A DNA stretch of 64,000 bases from Alentia gelatinosa (GCA_950022655.1 OX465587.1:36472653-36536652); one strand, 5' to 3'; positions 45,097 to 57,235 are shown, numbered from the stretch's first letter. Notes: generated by a model not told the origin, from the letters alone. A program made the numbers and translations.

Positions 45097-46080
45097 GTGA
45101 TTGTTTTAAAGGCTAATGATATTATAATTCTATTATCGCTCAACTTGGCAGTGACAAGAACTTGATCTAGCAGGTACCCCCTCAACTCCTTGCCTTACGC
45201 TATGTTATTTTTCCCTCCCGGAACAGTTGATGTTGAGGTTGAACATCGTTTGCAACTTGTGAAACAGATTTAAATGACTCAACAGTAATAAACACATAAT
45301 AATCAATAACCTAATCTGCTGGAATGGAAATGAGTGTAATTTAGAAAACATTATGGAAACGTAGAAAAACAACAACTTTGCTCTCTGATGTTCAAATATC
45401 GTTTTCATACAAACTGGCATGATATGGTTGAACAGAGAACAGGGACTAAAACATCTTTATGGTGTAGGCCTACCATACTACGAGGAGCAAATAGAATGTT
45501 CATCATTGATGAATGAGCGTGCAATTATACATGAATAACAACTAAAAGGTTTGGGTTACATTCAGTCTATAGATAGTTTTCTGTGACCTAATAGAACCCA
45601 GTCAACCTGCTATTTCTGCAACCACCTGAGTCTAGGATCCAACAATATCAAGGTCAAGCACCAATAGGTCACTGAGGTATTTCGGTCTCTAGTGATTGGT
45701 CATGGTCAGCTGAGCATGCTTATAAGACCCTGAGACACTGGCACCCTGCTCCTTTCACACTATCACAGTGGATAACATGCAGATAGTGAAAGGATAGTTT
45801 TCTGGCAGCATGCTGAAAGTGTATATATGTCACCACTCTAACCTATGGGTCTATAGATGATGTATATATATAGGCGTGCAAGCACGCTCTAAAAAGCACC
45901 TTAACTTAAGCAGGTATTCCACCAAGCAGGCGGTAGCCCGGGCTGATGGCATTGTGGACGTTGGAGACAGATGCCGGCTCAAATTGCGCATTGGTGGTGA
46001 TAATTTCCTTTGTGGAATAGCAAAAGAGGTATGCCAGGCTGGTGCTGCTGACTGCCAGCCCATTGCATTTACTGTGTCTC

Positions 46081-46332
46081 TAAAGGGCTGACACCACCAA
46101 CAGGATGGATTTGCCGTGCTATGTCTTGTAGTGTCGCGATGTGTCGTACCTCTGTTGTCTCAAAACGTAGCCATGCGGTGTTGGGTGTATGTTTTGGTGC
46201 TCCATCACCGCGACACCTCAAGACATTGCAACAAATAAGCACACGATCATTCAATCCTAGCCCGATGTAGCAAGACAACCAAATTGGGCCGAATCTTGCT
46301 ATATAGTGTGTGTTGGTGGAATCACCACTTAA
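46081..46332. mobile_element. Mariner-like MITE, copy 3, in ZMAT5 intron 1
   Basis: 'TAAAGGGCTGACACCACCAA' at the left and 'TTGGTGGAATCACCACTTA' at the right. Internal 'tagtgtcgcgatgtgtcgta' + 'cctctgttgtctcaaaacgt' is shared with copy 2. Confidence 0.8.
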
Positions 46333-47258
46333 AAACCCTGTCACTGGCCAGCATCTTCTGGCCTATTCTTCGTCGCTGGCTGCAGGCTGGGCCAAATAGC
46401 CATTTTTCTGCTAATCCACCAGCTGGAAGGCCAGTCCTTTTTGAGGGCTAAATTAAAGCAGAATCTATTCAAATAGATATTTTGTGTCGGGTGGCAGGGC
46501 AACGCCATGAGCTTTGCCAGAATCCATGTTGACCACTTGCCTGCATATACTGCGACACACACCGGCAACATGGATCGAGCAGAGGCAAAAAGTTTAGATA
46601 GTTTGGGTATACTGAGTGGAATCCTAGCACCAGAGTATGCAATACACATTCCTAACACCAAGCCTTATCTTTATTTACCTTCATTGTCCAATTTAACACA
46701 GAATTCAACAGATATTTGATGAACTCTCATCATTCCTGTACAAAGCCCAACATGGCGGCACACTGCTCTGGTTGATATGCAGCTTTCACGGATCCAGAGC
46801 AGCTTAGTGTTTGGAGGTGCGGTTGAAGTGCCCTTCATCTACTGAGCGGGGAACTTGCTTAGTGCGTTTGCGGCCAACATCCACCAGACAGCAGCAGCAT
46901 CAGTTCATCGCTCCATCACCTCGCCGGCACCAGCTGGCCTCAGGGCTTGGTGGAACCGCTCACTGGGCTCCTGCAGAGCAGTGTGTGTGCACCTTGTTGT
47001 CATTGGCGGGCCAGAATTTGGTGATCTGGTGGAACAGCTTGCAGAATTTGCAGATTTAGAGCTGCCCGGAAGGCCAGCCCGAGTGAGCAATGTTTGCTGA
47101 AGGGTAAAAATCCTGCCTGCAGAGTGCCTATTTGGTAGAATGCACACATTGGTCTTGAATTGTCCATATCTTAGAGAAGCCAGAAGCTGGAACTATCTAC
47201 CCAGTGAAGTTAAGCGAGTGGAGACAAAAGATGAATTTAAAAACTACCTTCGGTTTTG
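46333..47258 (+). pseudogene. Decayed retroelement, C-terminal tail of a LINE-type ORF2
   Basis: At 47,130-47,258 a frame reads 'GRMHTLVLNCPYLREARSWN' then 'YLPSEVKRVETKDEFKNYLR' and F-stop. This is the 'WN.LP..V......FK..L' ending common to non-LTR reverse transcriptase ORFs, which also occurs in degraded copies. Upstream (46,340-47,100) frames are broken, with no catalytic YxDD box visible. Assignment of the upstream part is a guess. Confidence 0.5.
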
Positions 47259-47793
47259 ATATTAGTCATGAAGGTGTTGTATTGGCTGTATGAGATATCT
47301 TCTTTGTTTTATCAACATCACATCCCACCATACTTTATTTTTGCCTCTCTTGTATTATGCAATTAATCTTCTTGGACAATGCTGTATATATACATGTATT
47401 TGCACTGCGAGTGGTCTGAAAAACTCGCCTACGTGAGAGACACTCTTTACTCGAAGTCGAATTGAACAAATTGGACGTAAAACTATCCAAACAACACTCT
47501 TTACCTAATGACAAAATAGAAAATTGCCCTACTCGATTTGGTGTCTAATCATGTACGGATAATAGGGAGCCAAAGTGAACCCAATGAAACGACAGGTACT
47601 TGTGTTCAAAACACTATTTCTGGATAGTGGCGCTCAGATCTTTGACTATGTGATTCGAGACTGTATGTGTCACTCTCCAATCTTTTAAATGCATATTTTT
47701 GATACACTCAGCATCTGTCATCGTAACATAGTGACAAACTTAAGGGCGTGCTCCACCAGGCCGGCGGTATAGCAAAAAAATGAGCGTATGTGG

Positions 47794-47868
47794 ATAATGA
47801 ACGAGGATTTTGTGGATAGGCGGCCATAAACCACGAGAGGTTGACCCGTAGTAATACACGATCGCGAC
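47794..47868. mobile_element. Half of a foldback hairpin (21,023 family)
   Basis: 'gaggattttgtggataggcg' + 'gccataaaccacgagaggtt' and 'cgtagtaatacacga' match the left arm at 21,030-21,090. The return arm is missing. Confidence 0.65.
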
Positions 47869-47963
47869 CCAACGAGTATAGAGCTCTACCTCACCCTAGT
47901 CTTTTTTCCTGCTCTACCGTACACCATTTATTTGTATTGATGCCGTTTGTTTACATTTTTCAG

Positions 47964-48026
47964 ATCCGGCAGCTATTCTATCAGAAGAGATTTCAAAGAA
48001 GCCTTGTCGTACATATATACAAACGG
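47964..48026 (+). CDS. ZMAT5: ZMAT5 exon 2 (start of CCCH finger)
   Basis: 63 bp between 'ttttcag|AT' and 'ACGG|gtaggt'. It encodes 'DPAAILSEEISKKPCRTYIQ' + 'T', like the vertebrate 'D.AAIL.....K.PCR......TG' block. The cysteine of KKPCR is the first ligand of the CCCH zinc finger, completed in exon 3. Both junctions are phase 1. Confidence 0.93.
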
Positions 48027-48378
48027 GTAGGTGCCCAACATAACTCATCTCTTTCAGATATTAATAAGAATTGTAGACCAAATGATTAAAGTTTACTAGA
48101 GTGAAAAGCTGACACTTTAGACTCTCCTTCTATATTTAACCGCAGTGTCACCTTGGACATGTAAACTAACAAGCAATCTGTCAAAAACATTGTTAGATGA
48201 ATGCAAATAGTTGGTACAGTTTAGCCGATGTTCTAAATATAGCCTAGAACTAAATATTGTGTAATTTATCCACGTTTCCTTTTATTAACCTTTGTGGCCG
48301 TTAGCACCTTAGTCTGTAATTCAAAGACAGGAAAGAGCTATTAGAATATAAGTTTAATGTTTGCATCTTTTTTTCTAG
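48027..48378 (+). other. ZMAT5: ZMAT5 intron 2 (352 bp)
   Basis: From 'gtaggt' to 'tttttttctag'. The acceptor has a good polypyrimidine tract. Nothing else seen. Confidence 0.85.
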
Positions 48379-48453
48379 GGGAGTGCCGCTTCACGCCGAA
48401 TTGCAGATTCTCGCATCTGACTCCAGAAGCAAAACAGGATCTCGAAAGGCTTG
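48379..48453 (+). CDS. ZMAT5: ZMAT5 exon 3 (rest of CCCH finger)
   Basis: 75 bp between 'ttctag|GG' and 'CTTG|gtgagt'. It encodes 'GECRFTPNCRFSHLTPEAKQ' + 'DLERL'. Joined to exon 2 it gives C-x8-C-x5-C-x3-H, the canonical CCCH zinc finger of ZMAT5; such fingers bind RNA. Confidence 0.95.
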
Positions 48454-49132
48454 GTGAGTTAAAATCAAGAACCTTGAGACAATAGACACAATTTAGGGAA
48501 AGTAATGTGACCAGATTTCGGTCTCTGTGTATTTGATTTCGCACGTGCCACCAACATTCAGGTTAATGAATGGCAATACGGAATGGATCTACAAAAAAAC
48601 CCAATAAAAACGTGGCTAACCCGATTCGATCACCGCTGAAGAATTAAAAAAAAAAACCACAAAAAAGATTGAGGTTAATGGATGGGACATTCCCGTGTCA
48701 AATGACATCACACTATTAAGACAGTAGATGGATGTTGTTTCTAACATTCATGCAACCTTTACCTTGAGAACCATCGGTAAACATTGTAAGATTTCTGGAC
48801 ATTGCATGTATAGTATTACAAAATCCATAACCTTTATGACAAATATATGCCTAGAGAATTGGCTAACAAAACACACATCAACATCAGTTTTGTTCATAGG
48901 TTTTATCGACACTAGTTTATTGGGTTTTTTTTCTTTTTACATCGCTCTGTTAATGATAATCATAGTTCCATATGCCTACGTTTTGACCAGGGGGTGTGGT
49001 CTCCTTCAGGGCTGGAGTAATCATCAATAAGAATAAGACGATGTAAAGGGAAGTGGGTTTTTACCAGCATGGAAGAAAATCACTAATATGCCACATTATG
49101 TTTACATGTTGACGTATTTACTTTCTCAATAG
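48454..49132 (+). other. ZMAT5: ZMAT5 intron 3 (679 bp)
   Basis: From 'gtgagt' to 'tctcaatag'. Holds A-runs and a chance 100-codon frame (48,728-49,030). No repeat recognised. Confidence 0.8.
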
Positions 49133-49398
49133 TCTTGGAAAAGAAAGAGGCTGCGAAGTCAAAGCACAAGGACTATGCTCCGAGCGTGGAACAATGGCTA
49201 GCGAAGAGAGCCAAGAAAGACACGTCAAGTGAAACAGAACCAGCAGCAGACACGACGGTGACCACGGATCCGGTGTTTTCTACTGTGAAGGAGTACACAT
49301 TGCCGGATTGTCTCCTGGGTGTACCCAACCTGCCCATCTCCCTGCTGCCCCCACCACCAGGCAGTCTGCTGAACCTACCCGTGGAGGAGTGGGGGTGA
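49133..49398 (+). CDS. ZMAT5: ZMAT5 exon 4 and stop
   Basis: The acceptor 'caatag|TC' completes a valine codon. It encodes the family's C-terminal part: 'EQWLAKRAKK' (as in vertebrate 'EDWLEKRAK'), an acidic/threonine linker, then 'LPDCLLGVPNLPISLLPPPP' and the end 'LPVEEWG' before TGA at 49,396-49,398. The proline-rich 'LPPSL..PPPG' ending in a 'WG' tail is characteristic. The joined CDS is 531 bp, 176 residues, close to about 170 in vertebrates. Confidence 0.95.
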
Positions 49399-51829
49399 CT
49401 CGTCTCCATGTAACAGAATAGGTCACTCCAGACTTGGTGGAAGGAGGAAGAAACATTATGTCAAGCATGCAATACGCCTATAACTGTTCAGCATATCCTT
49501 GAAAACTAGTAACAACATGAAAATGTTGTTTGAGACCATCCCAAAGAAAAATATAATCAGATTTTTTTAAAGAGACCAATCACTTTGACTGTTCATAAAA
49601 TATTAAAAAAAAATAGATTTAAAATACGTGGCGAATAGCACTTCTGTCTCCAACCGATGCTAAAAATATTGAAAACATTGCAAAGAAACGACTGAAATAA
49701 GTCTGGAAAAAGTAAAAGTTGGAATCTTTGATGGTTCCTTTATACCTTCAGGGCCTCTGGGACGTTAAACCATAATCAAACTTGATATAACATAAAATCA
49801 TATTGTGGGATAAAATAAAGTGTAATTGAAGAACATTCTGTCTCTTATGTGAATTATGACCAGAGTTTATATAATACATTTTCCTTCTCTTCTTTCTAAC
49901 ATTTGGGAGGGGGTAAAATTTAAAAGCCATGTCATTTCTATTAGAGTAAATATTGGTTAGTACACGATTGTATTACATTTAAATTGGAAAAACGATAATT
50001 CACTCCAATCGCCAGGGGATCTTTGTTCCTTCTGTCATTCATGATCTGGTAACAACTTCAGGCTACCCGTTAAAAGTGATGGTCATGCTAGTATCAAAGT
50101 AAGAATAACTGGAGAATATTTCCTTGTATATATGTACATTGTGTTTTAGAGATGAATTTACTATAAGAACGCAACAAAGATTATATATGTAATTGTGATA
50201 TGATATTATAGAGATACCAGGCTAGACATTTGGGAAGAATATCTCCTCCGTTGCTAACGTGATTAACAGGTTTATCATTGGCTGCTACCTTCATGTTGAT
50301 GTGGATATCTGTAAGATTTTGAAGTAACCTTTGTGCTACTCCTGTCACAGTTTCGACCTTGTGTCTTCTCAGACTTACTAGTAATAAGTGCAGTACTGGT
50401 TAAAATACCAGAACACACAGGATTTTAAGGGGGAAATTCTGTGGTATCTTTTCTTACTCTAATGTTAAAATGACAATAATTAAAGCCTAATTTCCTACAC
50501 TGACATGGTTTTTGATTAAAGTTTAAATTTAAAAAAATTGATTTAAGTATACAGGAGAGGTTACTGTAAATATTTTTACACGAGAGCAACCAAAAAATTC
50601 CAATAAAAACAAAACGACTATTGTAACAATGATAAAGAAAGGTCATCGACCGTTTCCATATATGTTGACCGACAGTATAGCCATGAAGTACTATACTGAT
50701 GTTCTAGTATTCTCAATTTAACAGGAAACGCGATGACTTCTACCTCAATTTAAATCCCATCTATAAAATTGTAAGGTGCTGGTTGGCTTTATTGGTATGT
50801 CTTCAGTGCATGGCTTGATTTGGATTTATTCCACTTCAGTCACCACATTTAATTAATCTACGAAAAGCAATTTAGCAAGTGTGAAACGATGGCACAATAA
50901 AAATGATAAATAATCGTATGTCTTTGACATTTGTCACGAATATTTTCGTCCACTATCATAATTTCATAGCTGCATATACAATTGCCTATTACTGAGATGG
51001 ATAAAGCCAGTTATTATTGACCAAATATACAGGTGATACTTAAAGGCATATTCTATAATTCGCAGTGCCGCTACCTGGTGGTTTTTAGATAATAACATGT
51101 ATCTATTTTAATAGGTTCTTTGTGGCATAAACCAAATAACAAAATTTAGGTTTTGTCTAGTTTGACCTAACCCAATAGATGAAATAGGCCTATTTCAGTT
51201 TGCTTTGTAAATGCTTTTCTGAAAAAATGTTTAAAAACATTTATTAAAAACGATTTTATTTAAAAACGAAAACCATGGACTCGTGTTTTTTAATCTTGAA
51301 TGTCTAGTATTTTACATATACATGTACTACATCCTGTAAAAGTTTGAAGAAAATTACATGGGTTTCACCATATAAGAATTAACTTATTAGAATTTCTATA
51401 TATTCCATATTATTATTATAATATCAATATCCAAAAATACGCTAGAAAGGTGACCCGCAATTTCCAAGTTAGATATGTGTTCCATAATACTTTGAGATCA
51501 TATTAAATTATCATGAAAATGGGTTTTAATCTTCAAGACAAATTGAATAATATGCCTTTAATGTATGGTTCTCCCAAACTGGGATAGTTTGGGTTAGACT
51601 GAAACCGCTATTCGTCTCATATGTTTTGCCCATTGTTGTAATGTAGTATTGCTAATATTCATCAACTTTTATGTGTTATTCATTAAATTACTCTTTGTAG
51701 TGAACATCAATAACCATAAGAAAAATAAAAAGAGGGTCTAATGGTACCATAGCAACGATTTTCCCTAGAAAATGGAAAAAGTCATTATTTCATAGAACAC
51801 TTTTGAAAAAAAGGTTTAGATTTAAAATA
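49399..51829. other. ZMAT5 3' flank and intergenic DNA
   Basis: Likely ZMAT5 3' UTR at the start; AATAAA at about 49,812 and ATTAAA at about 49,602 are candidate poly(A) signals, so the site is undecided. At 49,617-49,665 lies a fragment ('ttaaaatacgtggcgaatag' + 'cacttctg') of the KMPEESD repeat edge. The rest is AT-rich with no gene. Confidence 0.45.
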
Positions 51830-52215
51830 CGGGGCGAAAAGCACTTCTGGTCCCAACCGATGCTACCTTGAATATGACAATAACTCGTCACTCCAAACCG
51901 TTGCTATGCAATCTCTATAGGTGCAGTGTCATAAAGAACAATGCAGCATAACAACCACCCTTCACAACAATAACATAGTGTTGATGTGAGCGCTCTCCAA
52001 TCGTAATTCGGATCGGGAGGCGTAGTGGACCAAGCATGATCATGGTCTAGTAACTGTCCATAATAAACAGTGTGGGTGGGGTTCAAGGTTTCATCCGAAT
52101 CGGACTCTTCAGGCATCTTAAAGTTTGGCTGTGTCAAGGCATATGACATTGTCACATTTAGAGAAAGAACCACATTGGCAAATTCTAAACTTTATTCAAG
52201 TTAAATAAAGTGTAA
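51830..52215 (-). repeat. KMPEESD repeat, longer copy
   Basis: The reverse strand has an open frame with 'ALTQPNFKMPEESDSDETLN', then 'YYGQLLDHDHAW' and 'PDPNYDWRAL'. This composition looks like real acidic protein. 'gcatagcaacggtttgg' and 'caaggtagcatcggttggga' link it to 35,850-36,110. Either it is a dispersed exon-like repeat or a transposon-borne reading frame. No family is recognised. Confidence 0.55.
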
Positions 52216-55200
52216 AGTAGAGAGAAAGCAATAAATCCAGAAAGTGAAAAATATTTTCACCCAGGGAGTTTTGCGGGGTCTGAGACTTGCGGGTCTGCTT
52301 CCGCAAGTCTACTAGTGTATAGGTCACTGATCCGGTAACATAAAATTTTTAAGACGAGGCAAGGGGAAAAAAAAAGAAAAAATGAAAAAAAGGTTTAACA
52401 TGGAAACTGGTATGATACTACACTTTTTGGAACAAACGAGCATCAGATCCAGATCCCTGATGTCCTAATTAACTAACATGGCAAGCGTCATGCAGTAGAC
52501 TTTCGGGTGTTATTAGGACCCAATTTTTCAAGCCATTGTACTTTATTTCCAAAGATGTTGTAATTTTTATAATACATATAGAAATATCAAAACAACACCA
52601 TCTAACAGTGATTGGTGAATGCATCAGTAGGAAATCTACTCCAACTGACTAATTTGGCAGTGAAGACACGTTAGAAGCCGTTAGAAAATCAATGTTCCGA
52701 ATTTGGCCATTTATATCATTTATATTGTACATGCATAGCGACATGCAGTGTTTTTCTATTTTCAGACAAAGCCTGATAGTCATCTTGAATACTTCATAAA
52801 AACATTGCATCTATGAATTTCAGCATTAGATAATCCACCAGTCTAAAGACGACTATATCTGTGATAACTAATGATGGTTCTCCTAATCCATGTGTCCTTG
52901 TACCGTAGATGTTATAGGGAGATCAACGCCTTGTAAATAACACTGTAGTTGTCTTCAGACTCGTCCTTCTTCCCGCACCAAGTTAGAGTGCGGCTTCCAA
53001 GGATTCCCGCCCACAATGCCAGATTCTCACCGACACCGGCAACTTCTGCCCGTTTCTCACGTCAGGACGTTCAACATGAACCATTCCACAATGCACATCT
53101 CCAATACAGCTTTATGTTCTGCACCGTGGAATAGTTGGTGGTTTTCAAATATCAAAATATTATTTCCTTATCATTTGAAGAAATGTTAGAATTAAACTTG
53201 GCGAATTTCTCAAATTCAGTTGTGAGAGGTAGTCATATATATACATATATGTCTGGCTTTAGCAGGCCCAGAAGGTGACAAAAGTGTACATCATAAGTGT
53301 CAATAAAATTTTCCTGTTTGTGGTTGGTGTTAGTTTTCCAAAATATAAACTGAATGATGGTATTTTGCGGATTCCTTTAGACCTTAGGTCTTATATTACT
53401 ATACATTATTCATTTTTTATTCAAACTATTACTCAATAAGAAACAGTTGTACAGAGCTTCGTTTATTACAAATATCCAGTATACAAATCCAATGTACCAA
53501 CATAAGAGACAAAGTTTTCATAATTCTTTTGGCAAATCATGTTGACAAAATATGAAAACAGCCCAAAACTGTTGTGCTCATTTGAGGAAAAAAAAAGATG
53601 TATGAAAAAGCAAGCCCTTTTTTCTAATTCCATGTTTGCCAAATAAACCAGATACCATGTAGATTACAACGCGGCAATATAGCAACATACCTTATCGATA
53701 ATACTATAGATTCCTGGCACGGGGAAATGTTTTATTATCAATAAACCATAAAAGCCACATTAATTGTGTTACCTCAAGTGTATCGCCCGTGCTTGAATTG
53801 AACCCCAATACTCGGTTGGTCCTAACTGACAAAAATCACCCCTCCGAGAATAAGAACTCCATGCAGCTGGACACGAATCATACAACTCTTTTGACATTTA
53901 CCTGTCAACTGTTTCGTTACATGTTCATAATTGATGCACTGTTCATAAATCCAGGGCATCATCATCATATTAAGCATGTCCTGGAATTGTTTCAAACATC
54001 CTAACGTCACCTGACCGTCGTAGCAATAACACTGCGGTTAAATAATTACAATAAGGCGGGCGAAAGTAGGTCATTTGACAAACGATACAATTGGCTTTCT
54101 AATAGTCATTCAGATATAACAAACTTGTTTTTTTACTTTGTGTATATATTAGACTTTGTGGAGGGTAGTCAGAATCCCCAAACTGTCTTCAATGTCTTGC
54201 ATATATACTACACCATTACGGAGGCTCCCTGGTAATTCTTCAACATGGAATTTTCCCCCTGTACTTGTCCTTCAATATCATTCAAGAAAATAATACCATA
54301 ACCCTTAACCTAGGTCTTATTTGTTAGTTCTATGTTCAATGCTCGCCGTTTTCGAGCTCAGCGAGTAGAAATGCTTAATTAAGTTATCTTTACGCAGAGC
54401 AGCGTCAGTACATCCTGTGAACTAATATTAGACGTCATAATTTAGTGCGACTAGTCTCAACTCTGATTGGGATCTCAATGACACCTATAAGGGTCCTCTT
54501 CAGGAAGCACCTTGTGGCATGTGGGAGCAGCCACGAGTTCAATTACGACCCACCCGAGGCCATCGGAGAATTCTATACGTAATACCGACTATATTTCGCC
54601 GTCTTTCTGACCAAATTACCATTATCTTGACGTTTAGAGGGCACAGCCCGGTATTGGTCAGGGCTTACGAAAATAAGCCTTGGCTACAATGACAGCCAGA
54701 AATTCATCGATAAATGCCGGGCCTACCTTCAAGAGGTCCCATTCTATAGATAAACTTGGACTTCAATGAGACGTATGTACGAGAATACCTGGCTTGTCGT
54801 CGACACGAGTAACGCAAGGGTTTACACCTGTCCTAGCATGCTAAACCGCTCGTCTAAGCAGTGGGCCAGTGCAACCAGCACTATTACATGAAGGCACACT
54901 GAAGGAGGGGGCGGGGATGCGTCCTGGAAAAAGGGGCATACAAAGCGGCGGGTGGTGCAAAATAGCATATACCAGGGAGTCTCCCTAACGTCTCAAAACT
55001 CGCAACTACTTGGACTTTTGGGTGACTGACAACAATATCTGGTTGAGTAGGTGTTGCCTGTGAGTGACACAGCTTCTAGTCTCCACAAACTGCAATTGGC
55101 TTAACTTGGCTTTAACGCTTTAATCTTAAACTACTAACACATCAGCAGCTATGGTTCTTTGCTGCACATTAAGTTCCACGTAAATACACTCGCAGTATGA

Positions 55201-56287
55201 ACACTGATCAGTTACCTTAAGTTCAAATACAAAGTATAGCATACATTCTCTTTTTAAGTATTCAATATTTTGGAACTCGGAAGGAAATGCAGAATACACA
55301 CTCGACTCGTAACTAGGTATTTAGAACTTTCGATTGAATATATATCAAGGGATGTCATTTTAAAGATATGATCCATGACATTGAAAATGCAATATATAGA
55401 CCATCACTGACAACTAGGAAGAAATATAAAATATACTGCTCTAATATGAATACCATGGCTAAGCTCTGAATATGTAAAAAACGAAACTGAATAATAGTAG
55501 CGCATGCTACTCTAGGCATGTGCGTGTACGCCATTTTTCGACTTACTAATGCCAACAGTTTACAAGTTCCTTCCAGTGGACTCGGAGGCTTTCAGTTAAG
55601 GATGACTCAAGTACAAAATGTTATTTTTCTTTAGCCTTATACCGCATTTCTCGTGATCATATCTCTTCTTGATAAGGTAGACATCTAGAACCTTGTGTAT
55701 TGTCAATATAACCTGGCAAGTTTCACTGCATTGAAACACTACAATGTCAGATTTGCCATTGCAAATATAATCATCGGAGTATATATAATGACTGTTCATA
55801 ATCCCAGTAGAGTAATTCTTTGTAATACATTATAATGCAATAGTTCCTTTGCTGTTTTTCTAAAGATATCAACTCATGTTCATTACTCACTTAATCATTT
55901 ATACCTAGTTGTGGAATACCCAATATTAAGCAATAACTTTCTCATTGACCAATATTTGAGAAACTTCCTTTTGCCATAAAAAAAATGTCCGATTATGTCA
56001 AGTAATAAAAATAATACAAGACAATACTATAAAGATGATCAAGTTCTCGAGACTACACCTCATTTACTTCCCCAGTAGATATTACAATACAACTTCATAA
56101 GTTGAAGGCATGGTGCCTATACTGTCTGGGCTTTTTCTCTTGCATCACAGTCGTCCTCTTGGCAGCCACCCAGCCCCTGGGATGATTTCTGCCTTGTCAC
56201 ACTCCCATTGAGTTCTCCCGACGTTAAGTCATTTAACATTAAGATTTGACCCTCAAAGAAGTGTGCACAGCAGCACTTGAACAACTG
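52216..56287. other. Intergenic DNA, no gene recognised
   Basis: AT-rich. ORFs up to 71 codons only and no MITE copy recognised. 54,400-55,000 is somewhat richer in GC. The part next to 56,288 is the presumed hnRNP 3' UTR; I did not find a convincing poly(A) signal close to the stop. Confidence 0.45.
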
Positions 56288-57235
56288 TTAGTCATAAGCG
56301 TCGTAGTTATTGTTGTTGTAATAACCACCATAGCCGCTGGTGTAGTTGGAGTTGGACTGTTGCCTTCCCCAGTCGCCGCTGCTCTGGGAGTAGCCTCCTG
56401 AGTTGTAGCTTCTGGAGTTATAACCTCCGCCCCCTCTTCCAGAACTGGTGCGTCCACCACCCATACGGCCGCCGTAGGATGCCATTCCCCCGTAGTTGTT
56501 GCCACCATAACCGCCGTTGCTGCTATACCCGGCACTGCTACCGTAACCACCGCCGTTGCCACCGCCGTAGCTGTACGTTCCGTAACCACCCGAGCCGTAG
56601 CTGTTACCGTAGCCACCGTAGCCCCCGGCACCCCGGCCGCCAGCGTAGCCTCCGCGGTTGTAGAAACCGTCGTTACGGGTTGCTTTCGGTGTCGCTCTCT
56701 TGACGTCGACGTATTTCTCACCAAGCTTTTGCTTTTCGTCTTTGCAGACCGAGCCTACTGCTGCCTCCGAGTCGAACGTGACAAAGCAGAAGGCCCGTCG
56801 ACAACCCTTGGTGCGATCGTAGGGGAGGTCCAAATCGACAACTTTACCGTACTGGCCGAAGTGGTCCCATATCGCCTGCTCTGAAACCGTCGGGTCCACG
56901 CCGCCAACGAACACCTTGAGGATTGGTTCGCGGCCCTTTCTTGCCCGGCGTGGTGTGATCGTCCGGCCTTGTAGACTGTGCTGCTGACCAAGTACTTCGT
57001 CGACCGTGCTCGTCTCTTGAAACAGGACGAAACCAAAGCCGCGTGACCGACCTGAAGCCGCATCCACTTTCAGGACGCAGTCCAAAATGCCGCCAAAACG
57101 ACTGAAGTACTCCTTGAGATCTTCCTCTGTAGTGCCCCAGCTAAGGCCTCCAACAAAAATTTTACGGTCGTCATCGTCGTTTGAGGACGCACTTGGGACA
57201 GGATGTGATCGGAAGTTCTCAATGTGGTCCGCCAT
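56288..57235 (-). CDS. hnRNP A/B-D-type RNA-binding protein, intronless
   Basis: A 315-residue protein, ATG at 57,235 in a strong context (AAAATGG). An acidic leader (residues 1-24, DDDD at 20-23) is followed by RRM1 (about 25-98: RNP2 'KIFVGGL', RNP1 'RGFGFVLF') and RRM2 (about 107-180: RNP2 'KVFVGGV', RNP1 'RAFCFVTF'). Last comes a Gly/Tyr/Ser/Asn-rich tail (190-315) ending 'YYNNNNYDAYD'. 'DRKIFVGGLSWGTTEEDLKE' and the 'SRFG.ILDC..K.D...GRSRGFGFVLF' block place it with hnRNP D/AUF1, hnRNP AB and Squid. Members bind mRNA in nucleus and cytoplasm, affecting splicing, localisation and stability; the tail is prion-like. RNP1 of RRM2 has Ala where Gly is usual. The whole CDS is one exon, whereas vertebrate genes have several introns, so a retrogene origin is possible. 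In-frame open sequence upstream to 57,277 lacks an ATG. Paralogue identity is uncertain, so no symbol is given. Confidence 0.93.
   Translation of the reverse strand: MADHIENFRSHPVPSASSNDDDDRKIFVGGLSWGTTEEDLKEYFSRFGGILDCVLKVDAASGRSRGFGFVLFQETSTVDEVLGQQHSLQGRTITPRRARKGREPILKVFVGGVDPTVSEQAIWDHFGQYGKVVDLDLPYDRTKGCRRAFCFVTFDSEAAVGSVCKDEKQKLGEKYVDVKRATPKATRNDGFYNRGGYAGGRGAGGYGGYGNSYGSGGYGTYSYGGGNGGGYGSSAGYSSNGGYGGNNYGGMASYGGRMGGGRTSSGRGGGGYNSRSYNSGGYSQSSGDWGRQQSNSNYTSGYGGYYNNNNYDAYD

Larger units (their letters stand above)
45097..47963 (+). other. ZMAT5: ZMAT5 intron 1 (2.87 kb)
   Basis: From 'gtgatt' to 'ttttcag'. It contains a mariner-like MITE (46,081-46,332), a decayed retroelement tail (47,130-47,258) and a half hairpin (47,794-47,868). 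A frame at 45,876-46,091 ('..GIVDVGDRCRLKLRIGGD..') has no ATG and ends inside the MITE; it may be part of the same dead retroelement. Confidence 0.85.

Noticed and set aside
56239..56724. 161-codon frame overlapping the hnRNP tail
   Set aside because: Same-strand shifted frame of the GGN/GGY-type codon repeats; a shadow of the real CDS.
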